DNA of 64,000 bases from Rummeliibacillus sp963792445 (GTDB lineage Bacteria; Bacillota; Bacilli; Bacillales_A; Planococcaceae): NCBI GenBank assembly GCA_963792445.1, contig CAWBWO010000002.1, positions 62,001-126,000 of the forward strand, given 5' to 3'. Below the pieces are notes generated by a model. The model saw only the letters and a program-made list of their open reading frames with translations, searched no databases and was not told the origin of the DNA. Below, piece by piece: positions 53,857-63,621 of the stretch; the stretch's first letter is position 1; each line of letters starts with the position of its first letter. A program made the position numbers and the translations under genes.

Positions 53857-54629
53857 TTCAACAAGAAAAAATGAAAGTTGTTCGTCAAAAACAAATTGCG
53901 GATGATATTTTTGAGCTGACCTTGATTGGTCAGCTCGCTCTTAATATGAAACAACCAGGGCAATTTGTACACATCCGTATTTCTGATAGTTATGAACCAC
54001 TACTAAGAAGACCAATTAGTATTTGCTCAATTGACCAGGAACATATGGAATTTACGATACTTTATCGTGCTGGTGGTAGAGGCACAAAGTTGCTTGCATT
54101 AAAACAACCTGGAGATGAAGTAGATATATTGGGTCCTTTAGGCAATGGTTTCCCCGTAGAAGAAGCTGCTCCTGGCCAAACTGCATTGCTTGTAGGAGGG
54201 GGCATTGGTGTACCTCCGTTATACGAGCTTTCCAAACAACTAAATGCAAAAGGCGTTCAAACAATCCACGTTTTAGGTTTCCAATCATTTAATAATGTCT
54301 TTTATGAAAAGCAATTTAATGAACTTGGCGAAACGTATATAGTCACTGCAGATGGTAGCTACGGATCAAAAGGTTTTGTTACAGATTTGTTAGCACAACG
54401 TAATCCTGAATTTGATGTTTTCTATAGCTGTGGACCGATCCCAATGTTAAAAGCATTAGAGCAAGCTTATCCGGATAAAAAAGGATTCTTATCTTTTGAA
54501 GAACGAATGGGTTGTGGTATAGGTGCTTGTTATGCATGTGTTTGTGATACGACAGATGCAGTAGCACAAGATTATGTAAAAATTTGTTCGGATGGCCCAG
54601 TCTTTCCGAGAGGAGTGCTTAAACTATGA
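53853..54629 (+). CDS. pyrK: Dihydroorotate dehydrogenase B electron-transfer subunit
   Basis: The 258-residue protein starts at an ATG overlapping the carB stop. The ferredoxin-reductase fold has the FAD motif RRPISIC (about residues 52-58), GGRGTKLLA, and the NAD part GGGIGVPPLYELSKQL (about 115-130). The C-terminal cysteine set ERMGCGIGACYACVCDT (about 216-232) plus a later Cys holds the [2Fe-2S] cluster. It passes electrons from the PyrD FMN to NAD. It overlaps pyrD by 4 bases, so the complex is produced with matched translation. Confidence 0.96.
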   Translation: MIQQEKMKVVRQKQIADDIFELTLIGQLALNMKQPGQFVHIRISDSYEPLLRRPISICSIDQEHMEFTILYRAGGRGTKLLALKQPGDEVDILGPLGNGFPVEEAAPGQTALLVGGGIGVPPLYELSKQLNAKGVQTIHVLGFQSFNNVFYEKQFNELGETYIVTADGSYGSKGFVTDLLAQRNPEFDVFYSCGPIPMLKALEQAYPDKKGFLSFEERMGCGIGACYACVCDTTDAVAQDYVKICSDGPVFPRGVLKL

Positions 54630-55537
54630 ATCGATTACAAGTTGAACTACCAGGATTAACATTAAAAAATCCAATCATACCAGCATCCGGTTGTTTTGGA
54701 TTCGGTCAAGAATATGCAAAGCTATATGACTTATCAAAACTTGGCGCGATTATGGTTAAAGCGACAACTTTGGAAACGCGTAGAGGTAATCCAACTCCTC
54801 GGGTAGCTGAAACATCTTCTGGGATGTTAAATGCAATTGGATTACAAAATCCAGGGTTAGCGCATGTAATGGAATATGAACTACCTTGGCTTGAACAATA
54901 CGATGTACCAATCATTGCAAATGTAGCTGGGACTGAAACTGCTGATTATGTTGCAGTCGCAGAAAAAATCTCAACAGCAAAAAATGTATTTGCATTAGAA
55001 TTAAATATCTCATGTCCAAATGTAAAATGCGGTGGGATTCAATTTGGAACAGATCCAAAAACTGCCGGAGAATTGACTGCTGCCGTCAAAGCTGCATCAA
55101 GTGTCCCTGTTTATGTGAAATTATCTCCAAATGTTACGAATATTGTAGACATTGCAAAAGCAGTCGAAGCAGGCGGTGCAGATGGCATCACGATGATTAA
55201 TACATTGATTGGCATGCGACTTCACCCAAAAACGGGTAAGCCAATTATTGCAAATGGTACTGGCGGTCTATCAGGTCCAGCTGTAAAACCAGTTGCGATT
55301 CGAATGGTTTATGATGTAAGCAAACAAGTAGATATTCCAATTATTGGAATGGGCGGTATCTCAAATGCAGAAGATGTAATAGACTTCTTATCTGCAGGTG
55401 CAAGTGCTGTAGCTGTGGGTACTGCAAACTTTGTAGATCCTTTTGTATGTCCAAATATCATAGATGAATTACCACAAAAATTAGACGAATTAAATTGTCA
55501 ACATATAACAGACATCATCGGAAGGAGCCATCGATAA
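54626..55537 (+). CDS. pyrD: Dihydroorotate dehydrogenase B catalytic subunit
   Basis: The 303-residue FMN barrel has VELPGLTLKNPIIPASGCFGFG at its start (in part), NAIGLQNPGL (about residues 70-79), ELNISCPNVKCGG (about 122-134, catalytic Cys), INTLIGMRLHPKTG (about 191-204) and GMGGISNAEDVIDFLSAGA. It oxidises dihydroorotate to orotate and hands electrons to PyrK, making this the NAD-dependent class 1B enzyme. Its start overlaps pyrK by 4 bases and pyrF follows at once. Confidence 0.96.
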   Translation: MNRLQVELPGLTLKNPIIPASGCFGFGQEYAKLYDLSKLGAIMVKATTLETRRGNPTPRVAETSSGMLNAIGLQNPGLAHVMEYELPWLEQYDVPIIANVAGTETADYVAVAEKISTAKNVFALELNISCPNVKCGGIQFGTDPKTAGELTAAVKAASSVPVYVKLSPNVTNIVDIAKAVEAGGADGITMINTLIGMRLHPKTGKPIIANGTGGLSGPAVKPVAIRMVYDVSKQVDIPIIGMGGISNAEDVIDFLSAGASAVAVGTANFVDPFVCPNIIDELPQKLDELNCQHITDIIGRSHR

Positions 55538-56245
55538 ATGACAAATAAGCCAATCATCGCATTAGACTTCCCCTCAGAAGAGAACGTCACAAACTTTCTC
55601 TCTCAATTTCAAGAACCACTATTTGTGAAAGTTGGACTAGAACTTTATCTTCAAGAAGGTCCTTCGATTATTAAAAAAATAAAAGAGCAGGGACATGAGG
55701 TATTTCTAGATTTAAAACTTCATGATATTCCAAACACGGTTAAATCTGCGATGCGTGGTTTAGCAAACTTAGGTGTAGATATTGTCAATGTACATGCTGC
55801 AGGTGGGAGTACAATGATGAAAGCAGCTCTAGAAGGTTTACAAGAAGGGACTCCTGCTGGAAAGAAACGCCCAAAAATCATAGCAGTTACACAATTAACT
55901 TCAACTAGTGAAGAACAAATGCAACAAGAACAACGAATAGAAACAACACTTGAAGAATCCGTATTAAACTATGCAAGGCTCGCAAAAGAATCCGGACTTG
56001 ATGGAGTCGTATGCTCATGTCTAGAGGCGAAAGCTATTGAAGAAGTATGTGGTAAAGAATTTTTAAAAGTAACACCTGGCATTCGCTTATCTGGTGGTGC
56101 TACACATGACCAAAAACGTGTGGCAACACCGGCATTTGCTAAAGAAAATGGCTCAACACATATCGTAGTAGGACGTGCTATTACAAAAGCAGATAATGTA
56201 GTAGATGCATATCGCACAGTACTAGCACAATGGGGAGGACAATAA
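55538..56245 (+). CDS. pyrF: Orotidine 5'-phosphate decarboxylase
   Basis: The 235-residue barrel starts directly after the pyrD stop (TAAATG) with GGAAGGAGCCATCGATAA as ribosome binding site. Motifs are IIALDFPSEENV at the N-terminus, the catalytic FLDLKLHDIPNTV (about residues 58-70: the Asp-Lys-x-x-Asp set) and VTPGIRLSGG (about 181-190), with a final GRAITKADN phosphate loop. It converts OMP to UMP, whose level PyrR senses. pyrE begins one base later. Confidence 0.96.
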   Translation: MTNKPIIALDFPSEENVTNFLSQFQEPLFVKVGLELYLQEGPSIIKKIKEQGHEVFLDLKLHDIPNTVKSAMRGLANLGVDIVNVHAAGGSTMMKAALEGLQEGTPAGKKRPKIIAVTQLTSTSEEQMQQEQRIETTLEESVLNYARLAKESGLDGVVCSCLEAKAIEEVCGKEFLKVTPGIRLSGGATHDQKRVATPAFAKENGSTHIVVGRAITKADNVVDAYRTVLAQWGGQ

Positions 56246-56246
56246 C

Positions 56247-56876
56247 ATGACAATACAAAAAGACGTAGCACAAGGATTATTAGAAGTAGGAGCAGTAGCT
56301 TTAAGTCCAAATGATTTATTCACTTGGGCATCAGGTATTAAATCACCCATTTATTGCGATACTCGACTAACAATCTCTTATCCAAAAGTTCGTAAAATCA
56401 TAGCAACAGGTCTAGCTGAATTGATCAAAGAAAACTTCCCTGAAACTGAGGTTGTAGCAGGTACAGCAACAGCAGGTATTCCACATGCTGCTTGGGTAAG
56501 TGATATCTTAGAATTACCAATGGTATATGTACGTTCAAAACCAAAAGACCATGGCCGTGGCAATCAAACAGAAGGTAAACTTCAAGAAGGCCAAAAAGTA
56601 GTCGTTGTAGAAGATATTATTTCAACTGGTGGCTCAAGTATTAATGCAGTTGAAGCACTTCGTCGCGAAGGAGCAGAAGTTTTAGGAGTTGTTTCAGTTT
56701 ATTCTTACATGCTACCACGTGCACAAGAAAACTTCGATCAAGTAGGCGTACCATACAAAAGCTTATCAAATTTCGAAGCATTAGTAGAAGCTGCAAAAGA
56801 AACTGGTGCAATCAATGAATCAGATATCCCTGGTCTATTAAAGTGGCATGCTGATTTAAAAGCAGGAAAACTGTAG
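56247..56876 (+). CDS. pyrE: Orotate phosphoribosyltransferase
   Basis: The 209-residue protein starts at an ATG after GGGGAGGACAATAAC. The PRPP motif is VVVVEDIISTGGSSINA (about residues 113-129), preceded by VYVRSKPKDHGRGNQTEG (about 89-106) with the flexible loop Lys/Arg, and the N-terminal TWASGIKSPIYCDTR fixes orotate. It makes OMP from orotate and PRPP. It is the last gene of the operon and is followed by a terminator. Confidence 0.96.
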   Translation: MTIQKDVAQGLLEVGAVALSPNDLFTWASGIKSPIYCDTRLTISYPKVRKIIATGLAELIKENFPETEVVAGTATAGIPHAAWVSDILELPMVYVRSKPKDHGRGNQTEGKLQEGQKVVVVEDIISTGGSSINAVEALRREGAEVLGVVSVYSYMLPRAQENFDQVGVPYKSLSNFEALVEAAKETGAINESDIPGLLKWHADLKAGKL

Positions 56877-56913
56877 GATTAAATTTTTCAAGAAATAATA
56901 AACGTAATCTCAG

Positions 56914-56947
56914 GACCTTTTGTGAATTTTTACAAAAGGTCTTTTTT
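56914..56947 (+). terminator. Terminator at the end of the pyr operon
   Basis: A perfect 10-bp stem (56914-56923 with 56932-56941) with a T6 tail. The remaining gap to 57130 is very AT-rich; no confident promoter could be fixed in it. Confidence 0.9.
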
Positions 56948-57130
56948 AATTACTAAATTAATAGATGTTTAAAGAATGTAACAAATGGATATAAAAATGG
57001 GGAAAAATAAAAAAGTAAAATTACTAAATGCGTAGATATCATGGTTATGATTTGTTATATTTTCAATTTTATAATAAAATTATATAAAACCTATAGAATA
57101 ACTATGCATTAATAAGAAAGAGGTTTACGT

Positions 57131-58069
57131 ATGACTGAACAATTAGAAGAATATTTACCACAATATACATTGGATGCAGCAACAACAGTAGAACGTGTTG
57201 TACTAAAAGTGATAGATTTAACAAGACAAATAGCATTTTACGAACAAGTTGTCGGCTTATCCGTAATTAGTAAAACCGATGACTATGCATTCCTAGGAGC
57301 AAAAGATGACACAAAAGTCCTTTTAGAGTTACGAAAAACTGCTGAAAAAGTACAACCTGCAAAAAGTACAGGTCTATTTCATATTGCCTTTCTTGTACCA
57401 ACTAGAGAAGCATTTGCTACCAAATTCTTTGAAATATTGCGTAATAAAAATACTGTAGATAGTCCTTTAGAACAAGCAGAAAGATTCCCACACTTTGAAC
57501 GAATTATTCCAATTGCAAAACTTGATAGTGCAAGTGATCATGGGTATAGCGAAGCATTCTATTTATCTGATATTGAAGGAAATGGTATCGAAATTTATGC
57601 GGATCGTCCAAAAGATGAATGGGATAAATATCCACAAGGTAGTCATCCACTTAATTTTAAAGAGCTTGCTCAACTTGCAGAATTTGATACAGATGGAAAG
57701 TTGCCACAAGGTACAACAGTAGGTCATGTGCATTTGCGCGTCGATGATTTCGATGAAACATTAGCTTTTTATGAACAAGTATTAGGCTTTGAACCACAAG
57801 TTGTTTTGGATGATGTGTTCTTTATATCAGCAGGTGGTTATCATCACCATATTGCTGGTAATACTTGGTCAGGTAACAATATTGCCCGACCCCTTCCTAT
57901 GCATAGCGGATTGCAAGAAGTACAATTTCAACTACCAACCAAGAAAGCTTATTATGAGATGAAAAATCACGTGAAACAATTTGTCCAAATGCAGGATTTA
58001 GAAAATTATTTTGCGGTTATTGATCCTAGTGGTAATCGGCTAGTATTTTTAACAGGTGCAGTTGAATAA
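57131..58069 (+). CDS. Extradiol dioxygenase / VOC family protein (CatE-like)
   Basis: The 312-residue protein starts at an ATG after AAAGAGGTTTACGT. It has two pairs of vicinal-oxygen-chelate modules (about residues 15-160 and 195-310). Metal ligand candidates are His in GLFHIAFLV, His in ASDHGYSEAFY, the Glu of GNGIEIYADRP in the first half, and VGHVHLRVDD, YHHHIAGNTW in the second. Overall it resembles B. subtilis CatE (YfiE), a catechol-2,3-dioxygenase. Substrate cannot be proved from sequence and some relatives are glyoxalase-like. It is a single gene between two terminators. Confidence 0.75.
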   Translation: MTEQLEEYLPQYTLDAATTVERVVLKVIDLTRQIAFYEQVVGLSVISKTDDYAFLGAKDDTKVLLELRKTAEKVQPAKSTGLFHIAFLVPTREAFATKFFEILRNKNTVDSPLEQAERFPHFERIIPIAKLDSASDHGYSEAFYLSDIEGNGIEIYADRPKDEWDKYPQGSHPLNFKELAQLAEFDTDGKLPQGTTVGHVHLRVDDFDETLAFYEQVLGFEPQVVLDDVFFISAGGYHHHIAGNTWSGNNIARPLPMHSGLQEVQFQLPTKKAYYEMKNHVKQFVQMQDLENYFAVIDPSGNRLVFLTGAVE

Positions 58070-58077
58070 AAATTAAA

Positions 58078-58114
58078 AGAGTGCGAACCAAAAAAGGTTC
58101 AGGCACTCTTTTTT
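58078..58114 (+). terminator. Terminator between catE-like and gerAC genes
   Basis: A hairpin (58078-58089 with 58096-58109, small bulge) followed by T7. It can serve the convergent genes on either side. Confidence 0.85.
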
Positions 58115-58122
58115 TGAATAGA

Positions 58123-59235
58123 TTATCTTAATGTTCCAGTACTTAAAATCGATGTGTCAACATGAATATCTACTTCAAGTTTTTTGATCATATCTACTGT
58201 CATTTCTTCTGTCCACTTGCCATGATAATGCATTCGGAAATTATCAGTTAAACCAATTGGGTCGATTTCCTTCTCTTTTAGTTTATCCAAAAATTGGAGA
58301 ATTTCTTTTTCCAGTTCTTTATTTACTGCATTTTCAAGGATGTGTAAATTCTCGGGTTTATCGATTTCATTTTGCATCTCTCCGTTATACTCTGATAATA
58401 AGCCTTTTAATTTCATTGTAATCTTTAGCTTTGGGGAGGATAAATTCCGGTTTGGTATTGCCCTGACATTCGCTCTAATCAAATCAAGCATAACTTTTCC
58501 TTTTACTGCCTCCAAATTCAACTTGAGGGGAGTAAGATTTTTCTTTCCTTGTATAGCTTGAATAATACCAGCTTCAGAAGGGGAGATTGTATCAATCATC
58601 TTATCATTTTTGAATAATGCGACGCCTTCAATTTCAATATGTTCGCCTTTTTTCACTATAACCGGAAGGATGGGATCATAAACTATACTCGTAGATGTAA
58701 ACATGAAACGATGGATATTTGTATTGGGATTAAATGCAGTAGTAATAGAAGGCTGTAGGAGATCCTTTAAATAATAGATAACGTTTTCCTTATCCGGATA
58801 ATTCCCTTTAAGTAAATCTTCTGCATTTCCCTTTACAACTGCTATATAAACTCTGTTCCCAACTTCAGCTTTTCTATAAAGATATTCAATAATTTTGCGC
58901 ATGTTCATTTCCCGAGCAAACTCCTCATTAACTAGAATTACGCGCAATTGATTGAGTACCACTTTTTTTTCGGACATTCTTCCAATCTTCACAATACCAT
59001 TTGACACTAAATCCGTAGTAACAGAAGAAATCTGAGTGTTTTTTTTCACTTTTTGTGAATATTGCGGAACAGCAACCGTTAATTTCATTTTATTTCCTTC
59101 CATATAATCGAATGACATCACACCCACCATTGCTACATCTTCAAGTGGAATTCTTGATCGATTCGATGATTCTTGTGAGCAGCTCACTAAAAGGGGAATC
59201 ATCAAAAATAAAAGAACTAAAAACAATTTCTTCAT
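58123..59235 (-). CDS. Ger(x)C family spore germination lipoprotein (GerAC type)
   Basis: The protein is 370 residues from ATG 59235, which overlaps the stop of the gerAB-type gene (TGATG). The signal peptide has the lipobox LLVSC with Cys at residue 19, so it is lipid-anchored on the inner spore membrane. The GerAC fold shows PLEDVAMVGVMSFDYMEG, VAVPQYSQ, SEKKVVLNQLRVILVNEEFAREMN (about 88-115) and a long helical C-terminus. It is the C subunit of a nutrient germinant receptor. An in-frame extension to 59292 lies inside the upstream gene and is rejected. Third gene of a minus-strand operon. Confidence 0.9.
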   Translation of the reverse strand: MKKLFLVLLFLMIPLLVSCSQESSNRSRIPLEDVAMVGVMSFDYMEGNKMKLTVAVPQYSQKVKKNTQISSVTTDLVSNGIVKIGRMSEKKVVLNQLRVILVNEEFAREMNMRKIIEYLYRKAEVGNRVYIAVVKGNAEDLLKGNYPDKENVIYYLKDLLQPSITTAFNPNTNIHRFMFTSTSIVYDPILPVIVKKGEHIEIEGVALFKNDKMIDTISPSEAGIIQAIQGKKNLTPLKLNLEAVKGKVMLDLIRANVRAIPNRNLSSPKLKITMKLKGLLSEYNGEMQNEIDKPENLHILENAVNKELEKEILQFLDKLKEKEIDPIGLTDNFRMHYHGKWTEEMTVDMIKKLEVDIHVDTSILSTGTLR

Positions 59236-60311
59236 CACGATTGCATTCCACCTTTTCGAAGTAAATAGATCAGGCATAAGAACACAGGCCAAATGACTAT
59301 AGTGTAAGAAAGAAGATCTGTAATACCGAAAATTTGTTCTTGCATGCCTCTTTTAAATGGTAATTTTATGATGCAAAAGATGATAATAATCATTAGATAG
59401 TAATAGAATGTTTGACGTTTTGAAAAAAGGCATTCCATCCCTTTTTTTGCGGACCAAAAGTATAGTGTTACCGTTGAAAGAATAAGGAATACCCATAGTG
59501 TAATGCCGAATATATCTATACGTTCAACAAAGGAAAATCCACCTGCTTTAAATAAATTTAAAACAGGAAACTCAACATGTTTTAGTTGCCAGGGAGAATT
59601 ATATACGACAGATGTCGTTGTTGTGGCAAATGTTATAAGGGTACTGATCCAAATACCAATCGCGCCATGTTGAAATGCCTTTTTTTGATGTTTGATATTC
59701 GGAAAGTAGAACATCATTAGTTCAAATCCAAGAAGACTAATAAACCCATTTTTAAGCGCAAGATACAATTCTTGTCCCGTAAAATTAAACAAAGGTAGGA
59801 GATGTCTCAAATCTCCTTGTTGTAATCCCCAAGACAAAAAGTAAACCATTGGAGTGGTTAAAAAGAAGGTGAGTATACAAAAACGTGCTATTGTTAAAAC
59901 ACCGCCATTGACAATATAAATTAGCAAAAGCAGCAGTACTATTACTGGAGCAGTGGTGGTTTGAAGTGGCAGTGCTGTACTTTGAATGAGATGCAGGTAG
60001 TGATTAATAATCCCTGCTATTAAGAATAGGTACTCAACCACGATGTAAATATTGACAATTTTCCCTATAAACTTGCCAAGTAACTTTTCATTAATTTGAA
60101 ATATGTTGTCATTTGGAAATTTCCTAAGTAGCCAAATAATCATCCATAAAATAACCGTTGCTATTAAACCAAACAACAGTGGAGCGAACACTTGACTGGT
60201 TTCTAGGGCACTAAGCTGCTGCGGTAGTGTAAGCAGTCCAACGCCAACCATAGAACTTTGCACTAAAAAAATGACGTGATATTTATTAAGTATTTTATCT
60301 TTAGTATTCAC
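59235..60311 (-). CDS. GerAB-type germinant receptor permease subunit
   Basis: The 358-residue protein has ten hydrophobic segments of the amino-acid permease-like spore germination family: KYHVIFLVQSSMVGVGLLTLP near the start (about 10-30), YIVVEYLFLIAGIINHYL, WGLQQGDLRHLLPLF and LKNGFISLLGFELMMFYFPNI (about 188-208). GerAB subunits bind the germinant (amino acids in B. subtilis GerA). It lies 11 bases after the gerAA-type gene and overlaps the gerAC-type gene, so the three are one operon. Confidence 0.9.
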   Translation of the reverse strand: MNTKDKILNKYHVIFLVQSSMVGVGLLTLPQQLSALETSQVFAPLLFGLIATVILWMIIWLLRKFPNDNIFQINEKLLGKFIGKIVNIYIVVEYLFLIAGIINHYLHLIQSTALPLQTTTAPVIVLLLLLIYIVNGGVLTIARFCILTFFLTTPMVYFLSWGLQQGDLRHLLPLFNFTGQELYLALKNGFISLLGFELMMFYFPNIKHQKKAFQHGAIGIWISTLITFATTTTSVVYNSPWQLKHVEFPVLNLFKAGGFSFVERIDIFGITLWVFLILSTVTLYFWSAKKGMECLFSKRQTFYYYLMIIIIFCIIKLPFKRGMQEQIFGITDLLSYTIVIWPVFLCLIYLLRKGGMQS

Positions 60312-60322
60312 CTAATAACATC

Positions 60323-61801
60323 TCACTTTCGCTCATGAGCTTTACTCTCTTGTGCTTTCGACAATCCTGTTTTATATCTTAAAAAAGTAATTGGAAAGCG
60401 AATAACATTATTGAATAAATCAGTCGCTCTTCGCGGAATAATTGGTGCCAAATAATCTTCGCCTAATGATTTGATGCGAAGTAAATGAGTTAATACCCAA
60501 GCTAAGGCAAGCATCTGGCCATATAATCCAAATAATCCTGCTGAAACAATGAAAATATAGCGTACGAATCGACTTGAATTACTCATTAAGAAAATAGGCG
60601 GCAGGAAAGACAGTAAAGCGGATGTGGCCACTAATACAATCAAAATATTACTAAATAATCCTGCTTGTACTGCTGCCGTTCCAATAACAATACCTCCTAC
60701 AATCCCGATTGTTTGCCCTACCTTGGTCGGTAGCCTCGAGCCAGCTTCCCTTAACACTTCGATAATGAGCTCAATAAATAATACTTCAAATAACGGGGAA
60801 AATGGAACCCTACTCCTAGATTCCTGTAAGTTTAATAAGAGCTCATAAGGCAAAATTTCAGGGTGAAAGGTTAAAGCTGATATATAGGTTGGGGTAATGA
60901 TAATCGTTAGGAAGAACCCGATGAACCTTAGAAAACGAAGTATAGATGCAGTTGTCCAGCGGTTATAATAATCTTCCGGTGAAATGAAAAACTCAAAGAA
61001 AGACGTCGGGCAAATTATTGCATAGGGACTGTTATCCATTAATACAACAATTCTTCCATCAATTAATCCTTTGTTGACTTCATCAGGTCTTACAGTCATA
61101 TAATATTGAGGAAAAGGAGAGTATGGATTATCTTCAATTAATTGCTTCAATATGGAGACATCCATAAAAGTCGGAAAATGGACATTATCAATCCTTTCTT
61201 TTAAACGCTCTAAATATTTTTTATTTGCGATATTATCCATGTACATCACTGTTATTTTAACCGGAGCATCATCCCCAATCATTTGATTTTCATTTTTTAA
61301 ATGAGAATTCCGAATACGTCTTCTAATTAAAGAAATATTGGTTTCTAAGGATTCTGTAAATGTATCTTGTGGACCAATAACAGTTGACTCTGTTTCCGAA
61401 TTGGTGATCGTACGTGTAGGAGCACTATAGGTATCGATATTTAGTAAATTATGTGTTTGATGGAAATACAAAAGTGATTGCCCTGCATTTAATTTATTTA
61501 AAATATTTTCAGTATCCTGCAGCTCTATTTTTTCACCAATTTGGTGGATTTGATTGATATGATTGGTTAAAGGAATGAATATGTTTGACTGCATGACTAG
61601 TTTCTCTACAAGTGAAGTAGAATAGATGACAGTAACAGTTCCCTCAATCGTTGGAATTTTTTTAAAAGTAATATCATTCACATCTTTAGTTAGTTCTTTT
61701 ATCTTCTCAATCGTAAAATCTTCAGGTATACTTTGCATATTTTGGTCAGCTTTAAATGGTGATAACTTACCGTCTGTGGTACGAACTAATCTATATTTCA
61801 T
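60323..61801 (-). CDS. GerAA-type germinant receptor subunit
   Basis: The 492-residue protein follows the GerAA plan: a soluble N-terminal half (about 1-280, two subdomains, with TESLETNISLIRRRIRNSHLK and VNKGLIDGRIVVLMDNSPYAI) and a membrane C-terminal half with five segments (about 290-470), including SRVPFSPLFEVLFIELIIEVLREAGSRLP written as two conserved blocks. GerAA subunits form the oligomeric ion channel that opens during germination. It is first in the ger operon and preceded by a sigma-G-like promoter. It is near the family's usual length of about 480-500. Confidence 0.92.
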   Translation of the reverse strand: MKYRLVRTTDGKLSPFKADQNMQSIPEDFTIEKIKELTKDVNDITFKKIPTIEGTVTVIYSTSLVEKLVMQSNIFIPLTNHINQIHQIGEKIELQDTENILNKLNAGQSLLYFHQTHNLLNIDTYSAPTRTITNSETESTVIGPQDTFTESLETNISLIRRRIRNSHLKNENQMIGDDAPVKITVMYMDNIANKKYLERLKERIDNVHFPTFMDVSILKQLIEDNPYSPFPQYYMTVRPDEVNKGLIDGRIVVLMDNSPYAIICPTSFFEFFISPEDYYNRWTTASILRFLRFIGFFLTIIITPTYISALTFHPEILPYELLLNLQESRSRVPFSPLFEVLFIELIIEVLREAGSRLPTKVGQTIGIVGGIVIGTAAVQAGLFSNILIVLVATSALLSFLPPIFLMSNSSRFVRYIFIVSAGLFGLYGQMLALAWVLTHLLRIKSLGEDYLAPIIPRRATDLFNNVIRFPITFLRYKTGLSKAQESKAHERK

Positions 61802-61835
61802 GATTATCTACCACGCCTTTCTTCATTGATTACCT

Positions 61836-61864
61836 TAATGTGCACATATTTCCTTTTAATATGC
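61836..61864 (-). promoter_or_regulatory. Sigma-G-like promoter of the ger operon
   Basis: On the minus strand GCATA (61864-61860), 17 bases and CACATTA (61842-61836) match the sigma-G pattern GHATR-N17/18-CATNNTA with one -10 mismatch. It lies about 35 bases upstream of the gerAA-type start. Germination receptor operons are known sigma-G targets. Confidence 0.55.
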
Positions 61865-61878
61865 ATAAAAAGGCAAAG

Positions 61879-61923
61879 AAAAAGACCAGAATTTTACCTG
61901 TTTCATAAGGTTCTGGTCTTTTT
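61879..61923 (-). terminator. Terminator after rqcH
   Basis: A perfect 13-bp stem (61879-61891 with 61911-61923) with A and T tails, just after the rqcH stop and upstream of the ger promoter. Confidence 0.88.
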
Positions 61924-61926
61924 GAA

Positions 61927-63621
61927 TTAATCTTTTTTTAATTTCATAACGAGTTCTTCATCAGGCGTTACATAGATTGTCTTTTGTTCGAAATAGATGA
62001 CAAATCCGGGTTTTGCACCATTTGGCTTTTTCACTTGGCGAACTTCTGTGTAATCAACAGGCACTGATGCTGATTCCCTAGCTTTACTAAAATATGCTGA
62101 TAGGGTTGCAGCTTCAAGCAGTGTTTGGTCATCAGGATTGGCATCATGAATAACAACATGGGATCCTGGGATATCCTTTGTATGCATCCAAATTTCATAC
62201 CTTTTAGCAAGTTTAAAGGTTAAATAATCATTTTGTTTATTGTTCTTGCCGACTGAAATCCGAATACCTGAGGAGGAGGTGAATTCTTCTGGCGCTGGTT
62301 TTGTAGGTTTTTTTCGACGCTTGGAAGCTTTCATCTTCATAAATCCTTGTTCTGCTAACTCTTCACGTATTTCCTCAATATCATGTGGTGAAGCTTGTTG
62401 TACTTGTTGTGAAAGCATTTCAAAATAAGCTAAATCTTCATTTGTTTTATCGATTTGTTGTTGCACCATAATAAGTGCATTTTTTGCTTTAGTGTATTTT
62501 GTGTAATAGCTTTGGGCATTTTCAATTGGTGTTTTCCGTTCACTTATTGGAATTTTAATCTCTGCACCATTTTCATCGTAATAATTGGTCACTATAACTT
62601 CTTTTTGACCTTTTTCAAAGTTATAGAGATTGGCCATTAAAAGTTCACCGAAAAGTTGATATTGGTCTAAATTAGATGCATGATTTAAATCTTTTTGTAA
62701 CTTTTTCAATTTTAATTTCAATTTACTAATTTCATTTTGTAGCCAACGTTCTAAATCACCTGCTTGTTGTTTTACGCGATCCCGTTCAGCTCTTGCAAAG
62801 AATACACGATCAAGCAATGCACTTAAGTTTGGGTAATAAGTGGGTTTCCCTTCTAAATGAGTTAAAGCGATAGGTGAAAATTGAGTCTTCCCGTTTACTT
62901 CGATATAAGTTGGCTTACTTCCACCGTTTTTGAATTCTTCAATGAATGTTTTAAAAAGTTCTACTGTAAAATTTCCATGCTCTTTTAATCGATATAAAAA
63001 TTCATTGGCGTGAAGGGGTGAGAATCCTGTGAAATGTTGGACTAATTCTTGTGCTGTTCTTTCTGTAGCAAAAAATGTCTGTAATTCTTCATTAGAAGCA
63101 TTTGCTGGATTAACTTTGTCTTGAGCAGGTGGTGCCACATATAGTTGACCTGGTAAAACTGTTCGATAACTGTTCACAGTAGGCGGTAAATGTTTTAAAC
63201 TATCTACGATTTTTTGTGTTTCTTTTTCTACTAAAATTAGATTACTATGACGCCCCATTATTTCAGCATGTAATTCTCTTACGATGGGATCTCCGATTTC
63301 ATTTTTACTTGTAATCGTTAATACAATAATACGGTCGCCATCAATTTGTTTAATCGATTCGATAAAGCCGCCTTCAATATGTTTTCTTAGTAACATACAA
63401 AACATTGGCGGTTCGGCTGGGTTTTCAACTGCCTGTTCTGTTAAATGGACACGTGCGTAAGATGAGTGTATTGAAAATAATAATTTATGATTACTACCAT
63501 TCGCTCGAATTGTTAAGATTATTTCTTGTGCATTCGGTTGATGCACTTTTGCAATACGGCCAGTAACAAGCTGTTGCAGTTCTTTGGTCATTGCTAATGT
63601 AAATAAACCATCATATGCCAT
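61927..63621 (-). CDS. rqcH: RqcH ribosome quality-control protein (NFACT family; formerly fibronectin-binding FbpA/YloA)
   Basis: The protein is 564 residues from ATG 63621 (the MAYDGLFTLAMTKELQQL N-terminus; the open frame extends six codons upstream to 63639 without better support). The NFACT-N domain (about 1-180) shows GRIAKVHQPNAQEIIL and EIMGRHSNLILV; two coiled coils (about 280-330 and 375-440) follow; and the NFACT-R domain has GNNKQNDYLTFKLA-type sequence, WMHTKDIPGSHVVIH and AAYFS-like residues (about 450-555). RqcH adds alanine tails to nascent chains on obstructed 50S subunits. It is divergent from the yicC-type gene at 63862. Confidence 0.93.
   Translation of the reverse strand: MAYDGLFTLAMTKELQQLVTGRIAKVHQPNAQEIILTIRANGSNHKLLFSIHSSYARVHLTEQAVENPAEPPMFCMLLRKHIEGGFIESIKQIDGDRIIVLTITSKNEIGDPIVRELHAEIMGRHSNLILVEKETQKIVDSLKHLPPTVNSYRTVLPGQLYVAPPAQDKVNPANASNEELQTFFATERTAQELVQHFTGFSPLHANEFLYRLKEHGNFTVELFKTFIEEFKNGGSKPTYIEVNGKTQFSPIALTHLEGKPTYYPNLSALLDRVFFARAERDRVKQQAGDLERWLQNEISKLKLKLKKLQKDLNHASNLDQYQLFGELLMANLYNFEKGQKEVIVTNYYDENGAEIKIPISERKTPIENAQSYYTKYTKAKNALIMVQQQIDKTNEDLAYFEMLSQQVQQASPHDIEEIREELAEQGFMKMKASKRRKKPTKPAPEEFTSSSGIRISVGKNNKQNDYLTFKLAKRYEIWMHTKDIPGSHVVIHDANPDDQTLLEAATLSAYFSKARESASVPVDYTEVRQVKKPNGAKPGFVIYFEQKTIYVTPDEELVMKLKKD

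Noticed and set aside
59055..61829. Plus-strand open frames across the ger operon
   Set aside because: They are antisense to well-supported gerAA/AB/AC-type genes and show no ribosome binding sites or known motifs.
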